Origin: Cytospora piceicola
Taxonomy: Eukaryota; Ascomycota; Sordariomycetes; Diaporthales; Cytosporaceae
Reading direction: 5' to 3'
Assembly: GCA_023375675.1 (NCBI GenBank)
Contig: JALQBC010000060.1
Location: 1-64,000 of the forward strand
Length of the DNA: 64,000 bases
This document shows, piece by piece, positions 12,921 through 23,317 of this stretch; the stretch's first letter is position 1; each line of letters opens with the position of its first letter. The notes under the pieces are model-generated. The model worked only from the letters and a program-made list of their open reading frames with translations, was not told the origin of the DNA and ran no database searches. The translations under genes and the position numbers were made by a program.

Positions 12921-14147
12921 CTAGTCCTCGAACTTGATGCCCTGCTTGGCGTCGACGTCGATGAAGCCGCCGCGGTAGCTGCCCCTCTTCTTCTTGTTCT
13001 TCTCCTTGGTGAAGCCCTTGCCCCGGGTCACGATCAGGTCGTCGTGGGCCCGGCGGCCCCAGTCGTGCGAGTTGTCGGTGAAGGCGTTGGACTTGAACTT
13101 GTCCTCGACCTGGAGGTGCCTGGGGACGCGGGAGAAGGGCTCGTTCCGGACGGGCGGGGCGGGGTCCTTCTTGCCGCCGCCCCGGTTGTTCTTCTTGAGG
13201 TCCGCGGTCGCCGGCGCCGGCGCGGGGGCCGCGTCGGGCGAGGCCTTGCCCATGGTGACGGACGAGTCGGACCCGTTGTTGGCTGGCGGGGAGGCGGCCT
13301 TCTTGGCGGGCTCGGAGTCGGAGTCGGAGTCGCTGCTGTCTGAAGAGTCTGAGGAGTCGTCCGAGGATTCGTCCGAAGAGGACTCGTCCGAAGAGGACTC
13401 GGAGGAGGACTCGGAGTCGGAGCTAGAGTCAGAGCTATAGTCAGAAGAGCTCTCCTCGACCTTTTGCTTCTTGGCCTTGGGCTTCTCGTCCTCGGAAGAG
13501 CTGGAGTCGGAGTCGGAGTCGCTCGAGGAGTCGGAGGAGTCGGAATCGGAAGAGTCGCTCTCGGAGGCAGCCTTGCGCTTCAGGGGGTTGGCCGCGGCCG
13601 GTGCACCGAGACCGGCCGTGGGCGCCGCCTCGTCGTCGTCATCGCTCGAGGAGTCGGAGTCAGAGTCAGAAGAGGAGTCGGACGAGCCGCTCTTGGCCGC
13701 AGTGGCCGTGGCGCTCTTCTTCTCGCTCTCGTCCTCGCTCTCGCTGTCGGAGCTGCTGCTGTCGGAGCTATCAGAGTCCTCGGAGCTCGAGGAGCTATCA
13801 GAGGCCTCCGCCTTGGCGGCATCCTTCATAGCCACGTCGCTGGCCTCCTCTTCGCTGCTGCTGCTGCTGCTGCTGCTGGAGCTGGAGCTGTCCGAGCTGC
13901 TCGACTCGGAGGCATTCTGTGACTTCAGGGAGGTGTTCCAGGCCTCGAAGACGCTGACGAGTGTCTGGCCCTCGGGCTTATCGCCCGTGGCGGGGCTGGT
14001 CCATCCGTTCTTGCTTCGCTGTTGCTTGAAAGCCGCGTGGGCATCGGTGAACTTGTTGGAGGAGAGGAAGGTCTCGACGAGGTCGAGCAGTTGCGCAGGT
14101 GGGGCGGCCTTCGGGGCCTTCTTGGTGTCTGACTTGGACTTCGCCAT
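12921..14147 (-). CDS. SRP40: SRP40/Nopp140 (NOLC1)-type nucleolar phosphoprotein
   Basis: The protein has 408 residues in one exon. It starts with a LisH-like helix (about residues 17-46, PAQLLDLVETFLSS...), followed by a long low-complexity middle of serine runs broken by acidic and lysine/alanine blocks (about 85-300). It ends in the conserved SRP40 C-terminal domain (about 335-408), with FSRVP near the start and KKKRGSYRGG and GIKFED near the end. Family members are CK2-phosphorylated nucleolar chaperones that bind box C/D and H/ACA snoRNPs and assist ribosome biogenesis. I chose the ATG at 14147 because it opens directly onto the conserved N-terminus; the frame runs 56 codons further upstream, but that extension looks like translated 5' leader. 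The serine repeats create long open frames on the opposite strand, which are artefacts. The LisH, acidic and C-terminal order makes the call secure. Confidence 0.93.
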   Translation of the reverse strand: MAKSKSDTKKAPKAAPPAQLLDLVETFLSSNKFTDAHAAFKQQRSKNGWTSPATGDKPEGQTLVSVFEAWNTSLKSQNASESSSSDSSSSSSSSSSSSEEEASDVAMKDAAKAEASDSSSSSEDSDSSDSSSSDSESEDESEKKSATATAAKSGSSDSSSDSDSDSSSDDDDEAAPTAGLGAPAAANPLKRKAASESDSSDSDSSDSSSDSDSDSSSSEDEKPKAKKQKVEESSSDYSSDSSSDSESSSESSSDESSSDESSDDSSDSSDSSDSDSDSEPAKKAASPPANNGSDSSVTMGKASPDAAPAPAPATADLKKNNRGGGKKDPAPPVRNEPFSRVPRHLQVEDKFKSNAFTDNSHDWGRRAHDDLIVTRGKGFTKEKNKKKRGSYRGGFIDVDAKQGIKFED

Positions 14148-15064
14148 CTTGGAGGAGGGTCCTGGGTCTGGCAGGGAAGTATTATTAGAAAAGAGCCAAG
14201 CGGGTGGTCCTGACGACATCAAAGATTTGCGGTCAGCTTCGCTGAGATGAAGTTGAAGTTTTGGAGCGAAGGGCAGAAGGAGGAAGAAAAAAGAGAAAAA
14301 TCGGGCACGGACCATGCTTATCGATTAGCAGATAAGGAGGGCCTATCAGCTTATATTTGGCGGTGCTATCAATATAGGATCTGGCAACGGCTCGTCACAT
14401 ACAAGGCCCACGGGTGTTACACTCCTTCCTACGGTTTGGATGAGTTTTCAGACAAAGTCGAGTCAGTCAACGACGGGGGTCAATTCGCTGCATACAAGTG
14501 TGGTTGGGTACCAAGCCCATCTTGCTGTCTCTTTGTAAAGCTCGCCTGGATGCTCAAGGATCCATCGTGGCAGCGAGAAGTCGGCACAAGTGGCGCGACT
14601 TGACATCGTAATTACCTTCGAATTCCTCTCTTCGCCATGCACACTGTTGTTACGTCTCTGTTCTGGCTCAACACCGATCCAAACCTCGGCGGGGATATTT
14701 CACGTCCTATGGCTCTGCCTTGCTTCGGCTGAGTCGCGAAGCCATCAAGACCCGCTTGGGTCCTCGGACTAACGAACTAATGCCCGTCCGGGTAAAAGCA
14801 TCAGTTGCAAGTTGCAAACTTGACCTCGTGCACAAACATGGCGTGTCGGCCAGATCTGTCGTTGGCAACAAATGCGCACATGTTTGTCGTGATGACTGGA
14901 CTGCGCATGACTCGATCTTCCTTGGTGGAGTGTAGCCGCCAAGTGGATTGCTCCATCTTCCATCGACGTGTGCTTTTGCAAAAGCCTGCCGTCCACTGCT
15001 GTTTGTCGGTGAGTTGTCTGGCATTGACGTCTGAATCTAGTGTTCAGGGCCTATTTCCGACCGA
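14148..15064. promoter_or_regulatory. Intergenic: SRP40 promoter side and DCTN6 3' flank
   Basis: About 0.9 kb separates two genes that both run leftward. The part next to 14147 should contain the SRP40 5' leader and promoter, and the part next to 15065 the 3' end of the DCTN6-like transcript. No coding frame, tandem repeat or RNA gene is evident. Confidence 0.5.
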
Positions 15065-15727
15065 TCACTCGAATTTCGACGGTTTGCTGGGTATCAGCTT
15101 CCGCAAGACATCAAGCTGGCGTACTTGTGTCCTCGTCCTGATGTCAACGACGTCTCGCTTGTCCCGTCTTTGCGTCCCGTTTGCAAATATGATAGTGTAG
15201 TCCGGGACCCTCTCGCCCTCGCGTATGTTCGTCCGCGGTGATAACGTGCAGTACTAAAAGGTAGAGACCGGTCAGAACAGCGGCGGTTACGTTTTGTACG
15301 TAGGGGCCTTCCTCACCTTCCCGATGACAGCACCGCTCCCGACGCGACTCCCCACGCCCACCACGGTGCCCTCCCCAATCACCGTGCCGCCGGCCTCGAC
15401 GGTCGCGGCCACCTCGACGGTGCAGTAGTCGAGGATCGTGACGGCGTTTGTGCCCTCCGCGCCCGAGTACTTGCCCCGCTCGCCCGGCGCGCCTATGTGC
15501 GTCCGCTCGTGCACGATGCACCGCTTGCCGATGTCGATGGGCCCGGCCAGGGACTCGATCTTGGCCCGCGGGTGGACGACGCTCTCGCTCCGGATCTGGA
15601 TGATGTGCGAGCCGCTCAGGACGGCGGAGTCGGCTATGGTGAGGGTGCTCGAGAAGCGGACGGGGGCCTTCGGGCCGGCTTGGGCGATGGGAGGGAGGAT
15701 GGAATGGCGCTTGTGGTGGGAAGCCAT
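15065..15727 (-). CDS. DCTN6: Dynactin subunit 6 (p27)-like protein, one intron
   Basis: Coding exons on the minus strand are 15727-15317 and 15253-15065, giving 199 residues. The 63-bp intron (15316-15254) is phase 0, with donor GTGAGG, a CTGAC branch-like site and acceptor TTTTAG. Residues about 25-135 are hexapeptide-repeat left-handed beta-helix (isoleucine/valine every sixth residue, as in TVIGEGTVVGVGSRVGSG). The second exon supplies the C-terminal helix with the family's VIY/TII-F-x-NG and L-x-x-L-x-K-L-I/L pattern. Dynactin p27 pairs with p25 at the pointed end of the Arp1 filament and helps dynein engage endosomal cargo. Other hexapeptide proteins (gamma-carbonic anhydrases) are possible, but the AGPIxIGKRCIVHERTHIGAP block and C-terminal helix favour p27. 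Confidence 0.85.
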
Positions 15728-16455
15728 GGCTGGTCTTTGGGGGTTTGTTTTTCTAGATCCCGAATGTTGGATGGTGAACCGATGGGAGGCGGTGGGGGGT
15801 GGGGGCAGCTGTTGCTATTGTTTGTACTATTGGTGAGTGTGGTAGCCGGGCATGATTGTTGATATTGATGTTGATGTTGATGTTGATATATGAAGCGGAG
15901 CGCGGGTGATCGTCGGAGTAACAGTTCCCCGGAACAAGAAACCCCACAAAGTCTCTAGCACCCGAGTCAAGAAGCCGTCGGAAATCCATATGGCAACGGG
16001 GTTCCCGTCATGGACAAGCCTCTCTCTCTTTTTACCTACCTAGCTAGGTATATGGAAGACCCTTGGACGCGGCCCAACAGTCGGAAGCCACAGCGGAACA
16101 TACTGGACGTACACAGTAGTAACAGTGATGATGCGGTTGAAAGCCGCCCTAAGAGCCCGATGACTACTAAACAACCCTTGTATCCGTGTGCACTAACAGG
16201 TCCAAGGCTTCCTGGCGCAAGTCCATAGTGCAATTAGGGTCGGATCTGTTATCGTCACGGTTCCCCAGAGCCGCACCCGCCATTCCCCCAACCAATCACA
16301 GCACCTTTCATACTAATCTGCCCCAGGTTTCAACCGCCTCCTCCACACATCAAGGATCCATACTGTGTGTGTACCTCACTTCACTCGACGTCGACTTGCT
16401 GCCAATTGGCACAAACAGTACCGCTCCATCGAGCCACTACAATCAATTAATCACA
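15728..16455. promoter_or_regulatory. Divergent promoter region between DCTN6-like gene and nuo-51
   Basis: The two genes are transcribed away from each other across 728 bp. A CCAAT box (16292-16296) lies about 160 bp upstream of the nuo-51 start, as expected for a HAP-complex-regulated respiratory gene (inference). A (TTGATG)n tract lies at about 15861-15889, probably in the DCTN6-like leader, and a 14-bp CCTAGCTAGG palindrome at 16037-16050. Confidence 0.6.
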
Positions 16456-18122
16456 ATGCTATCACGAGCGGCAAAGCCAAGAGCGAAGTCCACCGCCCAG
16501 GCCCTCTCGAGGGTGGTGGCACCCGCAGCTACCAGCACGAATCAACAATCCCGAGCTTTCGCGACTGTTCAAGATGACGCCCCGAAGAGGCAGTACGGCG
16601 GGCTCAAGGACCAGGATCGTATCTTCCAGAACCTGTATAGTCGATACCCACCTGATTTGAAACATGCAAAGAAGATGGGAGACTGGCACAAGACCAAGGA
16701 AATAATACTGAAGGGCCACGACTGGATCATCGGCGAGATCAAGGCGTCCGGACTAAGAGGTAGAGGCGGTGCTGGCTTTCCATCGGGGCTGAAATGGGTG
16801 CGTTAGGATCCCATAATTCCTCCTCCAAATGATACTTGCTGCGTGGAACGCGGAAGGCTGACAGTCGTATGACCACCACAGTCCTTCATGAACCCCAAAG
16901 GCTGGGAAAACGACAAGAAGCCCCGCTACCTAGTCGTCAACGCCGACGAGGGCGAGCCCGGCACCTGCAAGGATCGTGAGATCATGCGTAAGGACCCGCA
17001 CAAGCTGGTCGAGGGCTGCCTGGTCGCCGGCCGCGCCATGAACGCCACCGCCGCCTACATCTACATCCGCGGTGAGTTCTACCACGAGGCGGCCATCCTG
17101 CAGGAGGCCATCAACGAGGCCTACGCCGAAGGCCTGATCGGGAAGAACGCCTGCGGCTCGGGCTACGACTTTGACGTGTACGTCCACCGCGGTGCCGGCG
17201 CCTATGTCTGCGGCGAGGAGACCAGCCTGATCGAGTCGCTCGAGGGCAAGCCCGGAAAGCCGAGGTTGAAGCCGCCTTTCCCTGCGGCCATTGGCCTGTT
17301 TGGTTGTGCGTCCACTGTCACCAACGTCGAGACCGTCGCCGTTTCGCCTACGATCTGCCGCCGGGGCGGTAGCTGGTTCGCTGGCTTCGGCCGTGAGCGG
17401 AACCAGGGGACCAAGCTGTTCTGCATCAGCGGCCACGTCAACAACCCCTGCACCGTCGAGGAGGAGATGAGCATCCCGATGCGTGAGCTCATCGACAAGC
17501 ACTGCGGTGGCGTCCGCGGCGGCTGGGACAACCTGCTCGCCGTCATCCCCGGCGGTTCGTCTACGCCCATCCTCCCCAAGCGCATCTGCGACGACCAGAT
17601 CATGGACTTCGACGGGCTCAAGGACAGCCAGTCCGGCCTCGGAACCGCGGCCGTCATCGTCATGGACAAGTCCACCGACGTCGTCCGTGCCATTGCCCGG
17701 CTGTCCAAGTTCTACCGCCACGAGTCGTGCGGCCAGTGTACGCCCTGCCGGGAGGGCAGCAAGTGGACGGAGCAGATCATGGCCCGCTTCGAGAAGGGCC
17801 AGGGCCGTGATCGGGAGATTGATATGCTGCAGGAGCTGACGAAGCAGGTGGAGGGCCACACCATCTGCGGTATGTTTGCCCCCCTTGGAGGCTCATCGCG
17901 CCATCCCCCTTTCCCACAACAGAAACACACAGCACTAACAACGTCGGTGTAGCTCTCGGTGAAGCCTTCGCTTGGCCCATCCAGGGTCTCATTCGACACT
18001 TCCGGCCGGAGCTGGAGGCGCGCATGCAGGACTTTGCACAGAAGAATGGCGGCACACCCTTGGCTGGTGGCTGGGCACACGACGTAAGGGCCAAGGGCCA
18101 GCTTGTTGCCCCTGGACAGTAA
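16456..18122 (+). CDS. nuo-51: NADH:ubiquinone oxidoreductase 51 kDa subunit, two introns
   Basis: Exons are 16456-16797, 16882-17869 and 17953-18122 (499 residues). Introns of 84 and 83 bp have GTGCGT/CAG and GTATGT/TAG ends in phases 0 and 1. The first ~40 residues form a basic, serine/alanine-rich mitochondrial presequence. The nucleotide-binding loop [10 protein letters not shown] is at 102-111, followed by [14 protein letters not shown]. The N3 4Fe-4S ligands are Cys397, Cys400 and Cys403 ([11 protein letters not shown]) and Cys443 (HTIC, spanning the second splice). This peripheral-arm subunit oxidises NADH with FMN and passes electrons to the iron-sulfur chain, working with the 24 kDa and 75 kDa subunits. 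All key residues are present and the length matches the family, so the gene appears functional. A 309-codon antisense frame across exon 2 is a codon-bias shadow. Confidence 0.98.
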
Positions 18123-18775
18123 ACACCGGAGAGGGTCGGGGGGTGGGGTGTTAGATAGCATAGAAAGTTAGTGGCGTGCTGTGGATTCTAGAATGAGACA
18201 TGACCTATTTCGCAAACTGTGTCATCGGGGATGTGCTGTGTTGGTTGTCGCTGATATGCAACCAGGTCGGTCCGTACGAAGAGCCATCGTCTTGGTTTGG
18301 TCTTCGGTTCATTTTTGGTGTCGACTATAGTGACAGCTCCTTTCTCTCCGGTGATGATGATTCTCCATGGCCAGCGCTGTTGAGAATATAGCTAGCTATT
18401 GTCCAGACTGCCAACTTCGTCGAGTAGAATATTTGACGGGAGCGAATAATCAAGTAGAACCATAGAAGAGTGATTTTTTACCCGCGCCGTGGTTAATGAG
18501 TAGGTATTTTTGTGGATCGTGGCGTTTGGTGGATCGCGGTGACCTCAGCAAAATCACTACCCCGGGCCGTTTGGAATCTCATCTTACACTTGAATAACAC
18601 CAATAGCAGACCCACACCCTTACTATGTATATATACCTGGGTAGCCAGTGGTGTTCGGAAAATTGTACCCTCCACCACCTTACCCATAACTAGGTAGTTA
18701 CATGGTCAATTGGCCTCTGTGGTTTCGACCCGGATCTTCATATCACGGAGGACTCGGCCAGTCAGGCGAGACAAG
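18123..18775. promoter_or_regulatory. Intergenic: nuo-51 3' flank and PEX11-like promoter
   Basis: 653 bp between two rightward genes. The left part should carry the nuo-51 3' UTR, the right part the promoter of the next gene. No coding frame or repeat stands out; a short CCTGGGTA/ACTAGGTA pair lies near 18640-18700. Confidence 0.45.
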
Positions 18776-20039
18776 ATGGCGCCGTCGACGCTCGAGCAAT
18801 TCACCCGCTTCGGCACCGATGCCTGTGAGTTTTGGATGATTCTCTTTGGCGACTCTTGGTATTAAAATTAGGAGGTCTTGTCCGCGGTGGTGGCCTCCAA
18901 CGCTTGGAGATGTTTGCATCTTATTGTCGGGATCCTTATCAAGCGCTCTTCTTTTTGACCTTCATGCCCAGTGAAGATTCATAGCCTCAACACCCCCTTC
19001 TCTTGAGCTCACACATGCTTTCCCATCCCCACCACCTATTTGTTATTATACGTGGTAGTCTTTGCCACAAGCAAGTCTTGCCTCACACTACTGATGCTAA
19101 CTGTACCCAGCCGGCATCGAACGCATCCTGCGCATGGTCCAGGCCATCCTCATGGTGATCATATCTCAGCCCTTCCTGACCCACAACCTCGGCATGCTCG
19201 TCGCCCTGGGAAACGAACACATCTGGGAAGAGCCCAGGGCCTTCAACACGGGGGCCCTTTCCGATCTGAGGGCGCAAGTCGCCCTTGCCCGGCGCTTCCT
19301 TCGCATGTTCCGCTTCCTGGAGTGCTTCCAGACAGCCCACAGACTCTACGCGTCTCTATACTCCCAGCCGCCATCACCGCCAGCAGCCCCACCACCCGGC
19401 CCCACCCGAGGCGAAGAAAAGGGCCCCGGCCCGGCCACCGGCGCGCAGGGCCGCCGACGGCGCCGTGCCCGACCCCCGGCCGAGGCCTGGCTCGACCTCT
19501 CCGCCCGCACCTTCAACGGCATGTACCTCCTCCTGGAGGCCCTCACCCTGGCCGACGCCCTCGGGCTCCCCCTCCTGGGCCGCCGCTGGTCCGGCGCCCT
19601 GCACGTCGAGGGCCAGCGGTTCTGGTTCCTGGCCCTGGCGTGCGGCGCGGCCGGCGGCGCGGCCAAGCTCGCCACGCTGCTCCTCTACGCGCCCGCGCCG
19701 CCGGCGCGGGGGGAGGGGGAGGGGGCCTACGGCACGGGGGAGGAGTACTGGAGGGCCGAGGCCGCCATGGCGGACTGGGAGAGGGAGAGGGAGAGGCTGA
19801 GGCGGATCATGTGGCCCCGGAGGGACCGGGCGCGGCTGTGGAGGGCGAACGTCCGGGCGAGGTGGTGGGGCCTGGCGAGGAGGTGTGTGGCCGACCTCTT
19901 GGACCTGGCTGCGCCGGGGGATGTGGTGGGTTGGTTCAGGTTTGCGCCCGGGACGCTGGGTGCGCTGCAGGTGGTCACGACTTATCTCACGGGGATGGAG
20001 GTGTGGGAGAGGTGTGGGAGGGAAGTTGCGGAGGGATAA
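18776..20039 (+). CDS. PEX11-family peroxisomal membrane protein, one intron
   Basis: Exons are 18776-18824 and 19111-20039 (325 residues). The N-terminus reads MAPSTLEQFTRFGTDA, then S-GIERILRMVQAIL across the splice, matching the PEX11 pattern (LEQF-x-x-F-x-x-D-x-x-G-x-ER-x-LR), including the amphipathic helix that binds and tubulates the peroxisome membrane. A Pro/Gly/Arg-rich spacer (about 102-141) interrupts the conserved part, followed by YLLLEALTLADALGLP. Hydrophobic segments lie at about 187-210 and near the C-terminus. The 286-bp intron (GTGAGT; branch TGCTAAC; CCCAG) is long for this locus but joins the frames exactly. Family members promote peroxisome elongation and division. It resembles the PEX11C branch, but I cannot fix the paralogue. 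It converges on the next gene. Confidence 0.85.
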
Positions 20040-20402
20040 AGGGGTGGATATAGGACAGGATAATTCCATGTCGTGAACGGTTGGATATTCCCTTCCTGTT
20101 GACAAGAAGGTTTTGATAAAATTCTTATATACCTTACGCCGTGCTAACCAAACATCCGATGCTGCCTTTGCAATGCTTATTCATACCAGAGCGCCAATCC
20201 CATAATCGAATGCTGGTCCCCCCCCCCCCCAACTCAAAACCATATATATGCCGTGTGTGAGATGTATGCATGTATCCATCCAATCCAAAATCCATCGCGT
20301 ACAAACGCACGTGCCAATCACGACCAAAGCCAGCCAGCCAGCCAGACAAAGTGTTATCAGCTTTCGCCCCCCCCCCCCCAACCCTTCCCGAGACCCTCAC
20401 CA
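20040..20402. other. Short convergent intergenic region
   Basis: 363 bp between two converging genes, so it holds both 3' ends. It contains two poly-C runs of 12-13 bases (20219-20230 and 20367-20379). No gene is seen. Confidence 0.6.
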
Positions 20403-22226
20403 CTAAAGCTCCGTCGCCTTCATCCAGGCCGTCGTCCCGACCCCGAGGTTCAGGCCGTGCGCGGCCCACCACCTCCTCACCTCGGTCTGGTCGCCCAGGG
20501 CGTCCTCGAGCGCCTCCTCGATGTCCATCATGCGGTACTCGACCCTCTTGGCCCTGCGGCCGTCCATGCCCGGCAGCGCCGCGTGGGCGTACCGCAGCCA
20601 CCAGTCGAGCACCCCGATGTGGCTGTACAGCGTCGGCTCCGTCAGGATGGCGCAGTCGAAGCTGAGCTTGTCGTCGCCCTTGAGCTGGCGCCACAGCTCC
20701 AGGACGCCCACCTGGCCGTACCGCGACGCCACCCGGCACACCTGCTCGTCGTGCCCGAACGTGACCCCCGACGCCTCCCACCACCGGATCGCGTCCGGCC
20801 GCCCGTACTGCGCCGCCGCCAGGATCGACTTGCCCGGCCTCAGCTCGAGCCCCGCCGTGTTCTGGAGGTACGCCTCGCGCCACCACTCGAGCACGTGGAT
20901 GTGGCCCCGCGCCGACGCCTGCTCCAGCGCCGCCGCCGTGTACTTGAGCGGGAGCCCCGACCGCCGCCACCACTCCAGCACGTGCACGTAGCCGTTCTTG
21001 CTCGCCACGTCGACGGCCTCGCAGTCGTACTGCTTCTGCAGGAAGGACGGGCTCCTCGCCCACCAGTCCAGGATCTCGATCCGCCCGTAGTACGCCGACG
21101 CCTTGGTCGGTATCGTCTTGCCGTCGAAGCACTTGAACATGTGCGGGCAGTTGGCCTCGATGTAGCTCAACACGCCCGTCAGGGTGAACTTGAAGATGAG
21201 CTTGATCGCCAGTGCGCTGAGCTCGCGGAACGACTCTGGCGCCCGGGACAGCTTCTGGCATATCGCGTCCGAGTTGGCGCTCAGTATCGTCCATTCGAGC
21301 TCGTGCTGGTATACGGAGAGGGGGTCGCTGGGGTTGCGTGGCTCAAGGCGCCAGCCCAGGTACGTCGGCATGGGTATGTTGGTGTAGATGCCGCACGCCT
21401 GGGCGAGCTCCCAGTCGTTTGTGTGCTCGAATATGATGCTCCATAGCTCGGTGGGTAGCTTTGCGCTCGTCCTCTTGCCGCTCTTGACGACCAGGCCCTG
21501 GGTCGCGGCGTCGACATCGTGGCCGAGGCAGAGGAGTTCGGATTGGTTCTTGATGATGCCTACAAGCTCGTTGAGGGCCCCCCACCTGACCACCCTCTTG
21601 GGTGTTCCGTGGGGCTCGGCGACTTCGTAGGACCACAAAATTGGCTGCAGCACCCTGATCCATTGCCACTTCTTGTGGAGCTTGCTCATTTGCTTTTTCG
21701 TGATGGGGCTCTCCCACATGTGCGTCGACATGCCCGGCACCAGCAGTATCCTCTTGGACGCGTCCCAGCTTCGAAGCAGCTCCAGCATCAGGGTGTCTGC
21801 GATGCCACTCATCATCTTGGCCAGGTTGTTGGCGTCTATCGGGGCGAGGACCAGCAGATCGGCCCACTCGACAAGCTCAAACGCCCGGTAGTGGAGGTCG
21901 TCTTCCTTTGAGCTGCCGTCTCCCTTGCTGCATGGTCGGTTCTGGTAACAGATGATCTCCTGGGCAAGTCGGTGGGTCATGTCGTCGACGATAGCACGGA
22001 CTTCGATCTTGGAGTCCTTGGATAGTCTGACGGCTATGGTCTGGGCCCAAGCGACGTCCTTGGGCCCATTGGCGGCGATGAGAAGCTTGAGTTTCCGGGG
22101 TCGCTGCATCTCATGGAGGGAAAGTGCAGAGGGAAACCTGCCGATAGAGGATGGTATCGCTGTAGGACGAGAAGGTGGTGGTTCATCTGCCAAGGGAGAG
22201 GCTTCTGCTGTTGAAGAGGACGCCAT
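20403..22226 (-). CDS. Flavoprotein-like / F-box-like / ankyrin-like fusion protein
   Basis: A single exon encodes 607 residues from the ATG at 22226. Residues about 45-235 resemble the HFCD flavoprotein fold (PPC decarboxylase, HAL3/SIS2): LLIAANGPKD, VEWADLLVLAPIDANNLAKM, GIADTLMLELLRSWD and VPGMSTHMWESPIT. Two catalytic positions differ. The HAL3-type histidine of H-x-E-L-x-x-WAD is Ala115, and the Asn of P-x-M-N-x-x-MW is Ser167. Residues about 257-290 (KLPTELWSIIFEHTNDWELA) look like an F-box or related LPxEL helix. Residues about 375-560 carry degenerate ankyrin-like repeats with the recurring core VLEWWR/ILDWWA. The protein is probably a non-catalytic flavin-binding scaffold (inference). 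I do not know a characterised homologue. It faces the PEX11-like gene tail to tail. Confidence 0.8.
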   Translation of the reverse strand: MASSSTAEASPLADEPPPSRPTAIPSSIGRFPSALSLHEMQRPRKLKLLIAANGPKDVAWAQTIAVRLSKDSKIEVRAIVDDMTHRLAQEIICYQNRPCSKGDGSSKEDDLHYRAFELVEWADLLVLAPIDANNLAKMMSGIADTLMLELLRSWDASKRILLVPGMSTHMWESPITKKQMSKLHKKWQWIRVLQPILWSYEVAEPHGTPKRVVRWGALNELVGIIKNQSELLCLGHDVDAATQGLVVKSGKRTSAKLPTELWSIIFEHTNDWELAQACGIYTNIPMPTYLGWRLEPRNPSDPLSVYQHELEWTILSANSDAICQKLSRAPESFRELSALAIKLIFKFTLTGVLSYIEANCPHMFKCFDGKTIPTKASAYYGRIEILDWWARSPSFLQKQYDCEAVDVASKNGYVHVLEWWRRSGLPLKYTAAALEQASARGHIHVLEWWREAYLQNTAGLELRPGKSILAAAQYGRPDAIRWWEASGVTFGHDEQVCRVASRYGQVGVLELWRQLKGDDKLSFDCAILTEPTLYSHIGVLDWWLRYAHAALPGMDGRRAKRVEYRMMDIEEALEDALGDQTEVRRWWAAHGLNLGVGTTAWMKATEL

Positions 22227-23317
22227 TATTGGGCTGCGGATCGGGTTGTATCGGGTCGCGGCGAGTGTCTTTTTCGGTCTTTCGGCAGGGAGAGAAAGCG
22301 GTCAACGCCGTATGATTGCTTTTTCAGGGGAGACTGACATCAGACGTGGATGCGCCGGTCTGAGATTGTGTGGGGAGAGAGGGAGAGAGAGAGAGAGAGA
22401 GCAAGCAGGTGTTTGGTGTACACGTTACACAACCGCCAACCCGAGCGGCAGGGCGCGAAAGGGCGAACCGAAGGGGTAGTAGACGATGTGATGTGTTGGT
22501 CTTCTCCGGATATATTAACGACTGGTGGGTACCGGGGTTGGGTTGGAATGTCGTGGAGTGTCGGATGTGGGTTGGGCTGGTGATTGTAGATGAGCAGTCG
22601 AGGGTCAGATATCAGGGACTTCGCTTCTCAGCAAAGTGGCGAGCAGTCAGGAAAAAAGTGATGTTTGGTTGTCGTTGATCTGCCAAGCCAAAAATGTCCC
22701 GGTATCGACTGTTGAAGCGAAAGAAACCTTGGAAGACCCAGTTCTATGTCTGTCGTATGTCTGTTCTGTCTGCCAAGCCGTTGCCATTGCAATTGCACCG
22801 TGATTGGGTCGAACATTTAAAGTTGTTCAATGTGGCGTCCGACTTCTGCAAGGCTTCCTAGGCACTTAGTGAGTACCTTTGCAGTCTAGCCAGGCTGTTG
22901 GGGCCAATCACTCCAAGGCAATTAACCCCCTGTGCCCACTGGAGACCCCTTCTATGCGGGGAGAAAACCCAGTGGGCTTTAGGGGTTTGGGATCCACCTG
23001 CTCCCCGTTGTGATTGATGCCTTCCAAGGTTCTTCTAGCGCATATAACGCCACTTATCCGATTGTCCCCGGATTCGGCATAGCACACCGGAGGGAGAGTC
23101 AGTATCACTGTACTTACTTAAGTACTTTACCATATGACAATGCCTAAGCTGACGTCGACGTAATAATTGTTCAACGACTGACGATGTTTGCTCCCTGATG
23201 CCGTCAACTACTCATTCATGATGCCCTGCCCCAGATTTTTTCTTTCAGACTACTGTCCTCTGTCCTTCACTCACGCTCGTGATGTATACATGGATAGATA
23301 CTTCCTTACTCAAGTAC
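22227..23317. promoter_or_regulatory. Intergenic: promoter side of the fusion gene
   Basis: 1.1 kb between two leftward genes. Near 22380-22402 is a (GA)n tract, probably in the leader or promoter of the fusion gene, and at 22934-22977 an imperfect hairpin. No supported coding frame or tRNA. Confidence 0.5.
22934..22977. other. Imperfect 44-nt hairpin
   Basis: GCCCACTGG (22934-22942) pairs with CCAGTGGGC (22969-22977), and an inner CCCC/GGGG pair closes an 8-nt loop; an asymmetric internal loop separates the stems. No role is known. Confidence 0.5.

Noticed and set aside
13471..14250. 259-codon Ser/Glu-rich frame on the + strand
   Set aside because: Antisense of the serine/acidic repeats of the SRP40-type gene, which itself carries conserved LisH and C-terminal domains.
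14148..14315. Upstream extension of the SRP40-type protein
   Set aside because: The extra 56 residues are hydrophobic and unlike the family N-terminus; the internal ATG at 14147 opens directly onto the conserved part.
16930..17859. 309-codon frame on the minus strand
   Set aside because: It is antisense to exon 2 of the complex I 51 kDa gene, whose spliced product matches the family throughout; the antisense frame is a by-product of GC-rich codon choice.
20253..21446. 397-codon frame on the + strand
   Set aside because: Antisense to the 607-residue fusion gene, Pro/Arg-rich and without domains; its opening part runs into noncoding sequence.
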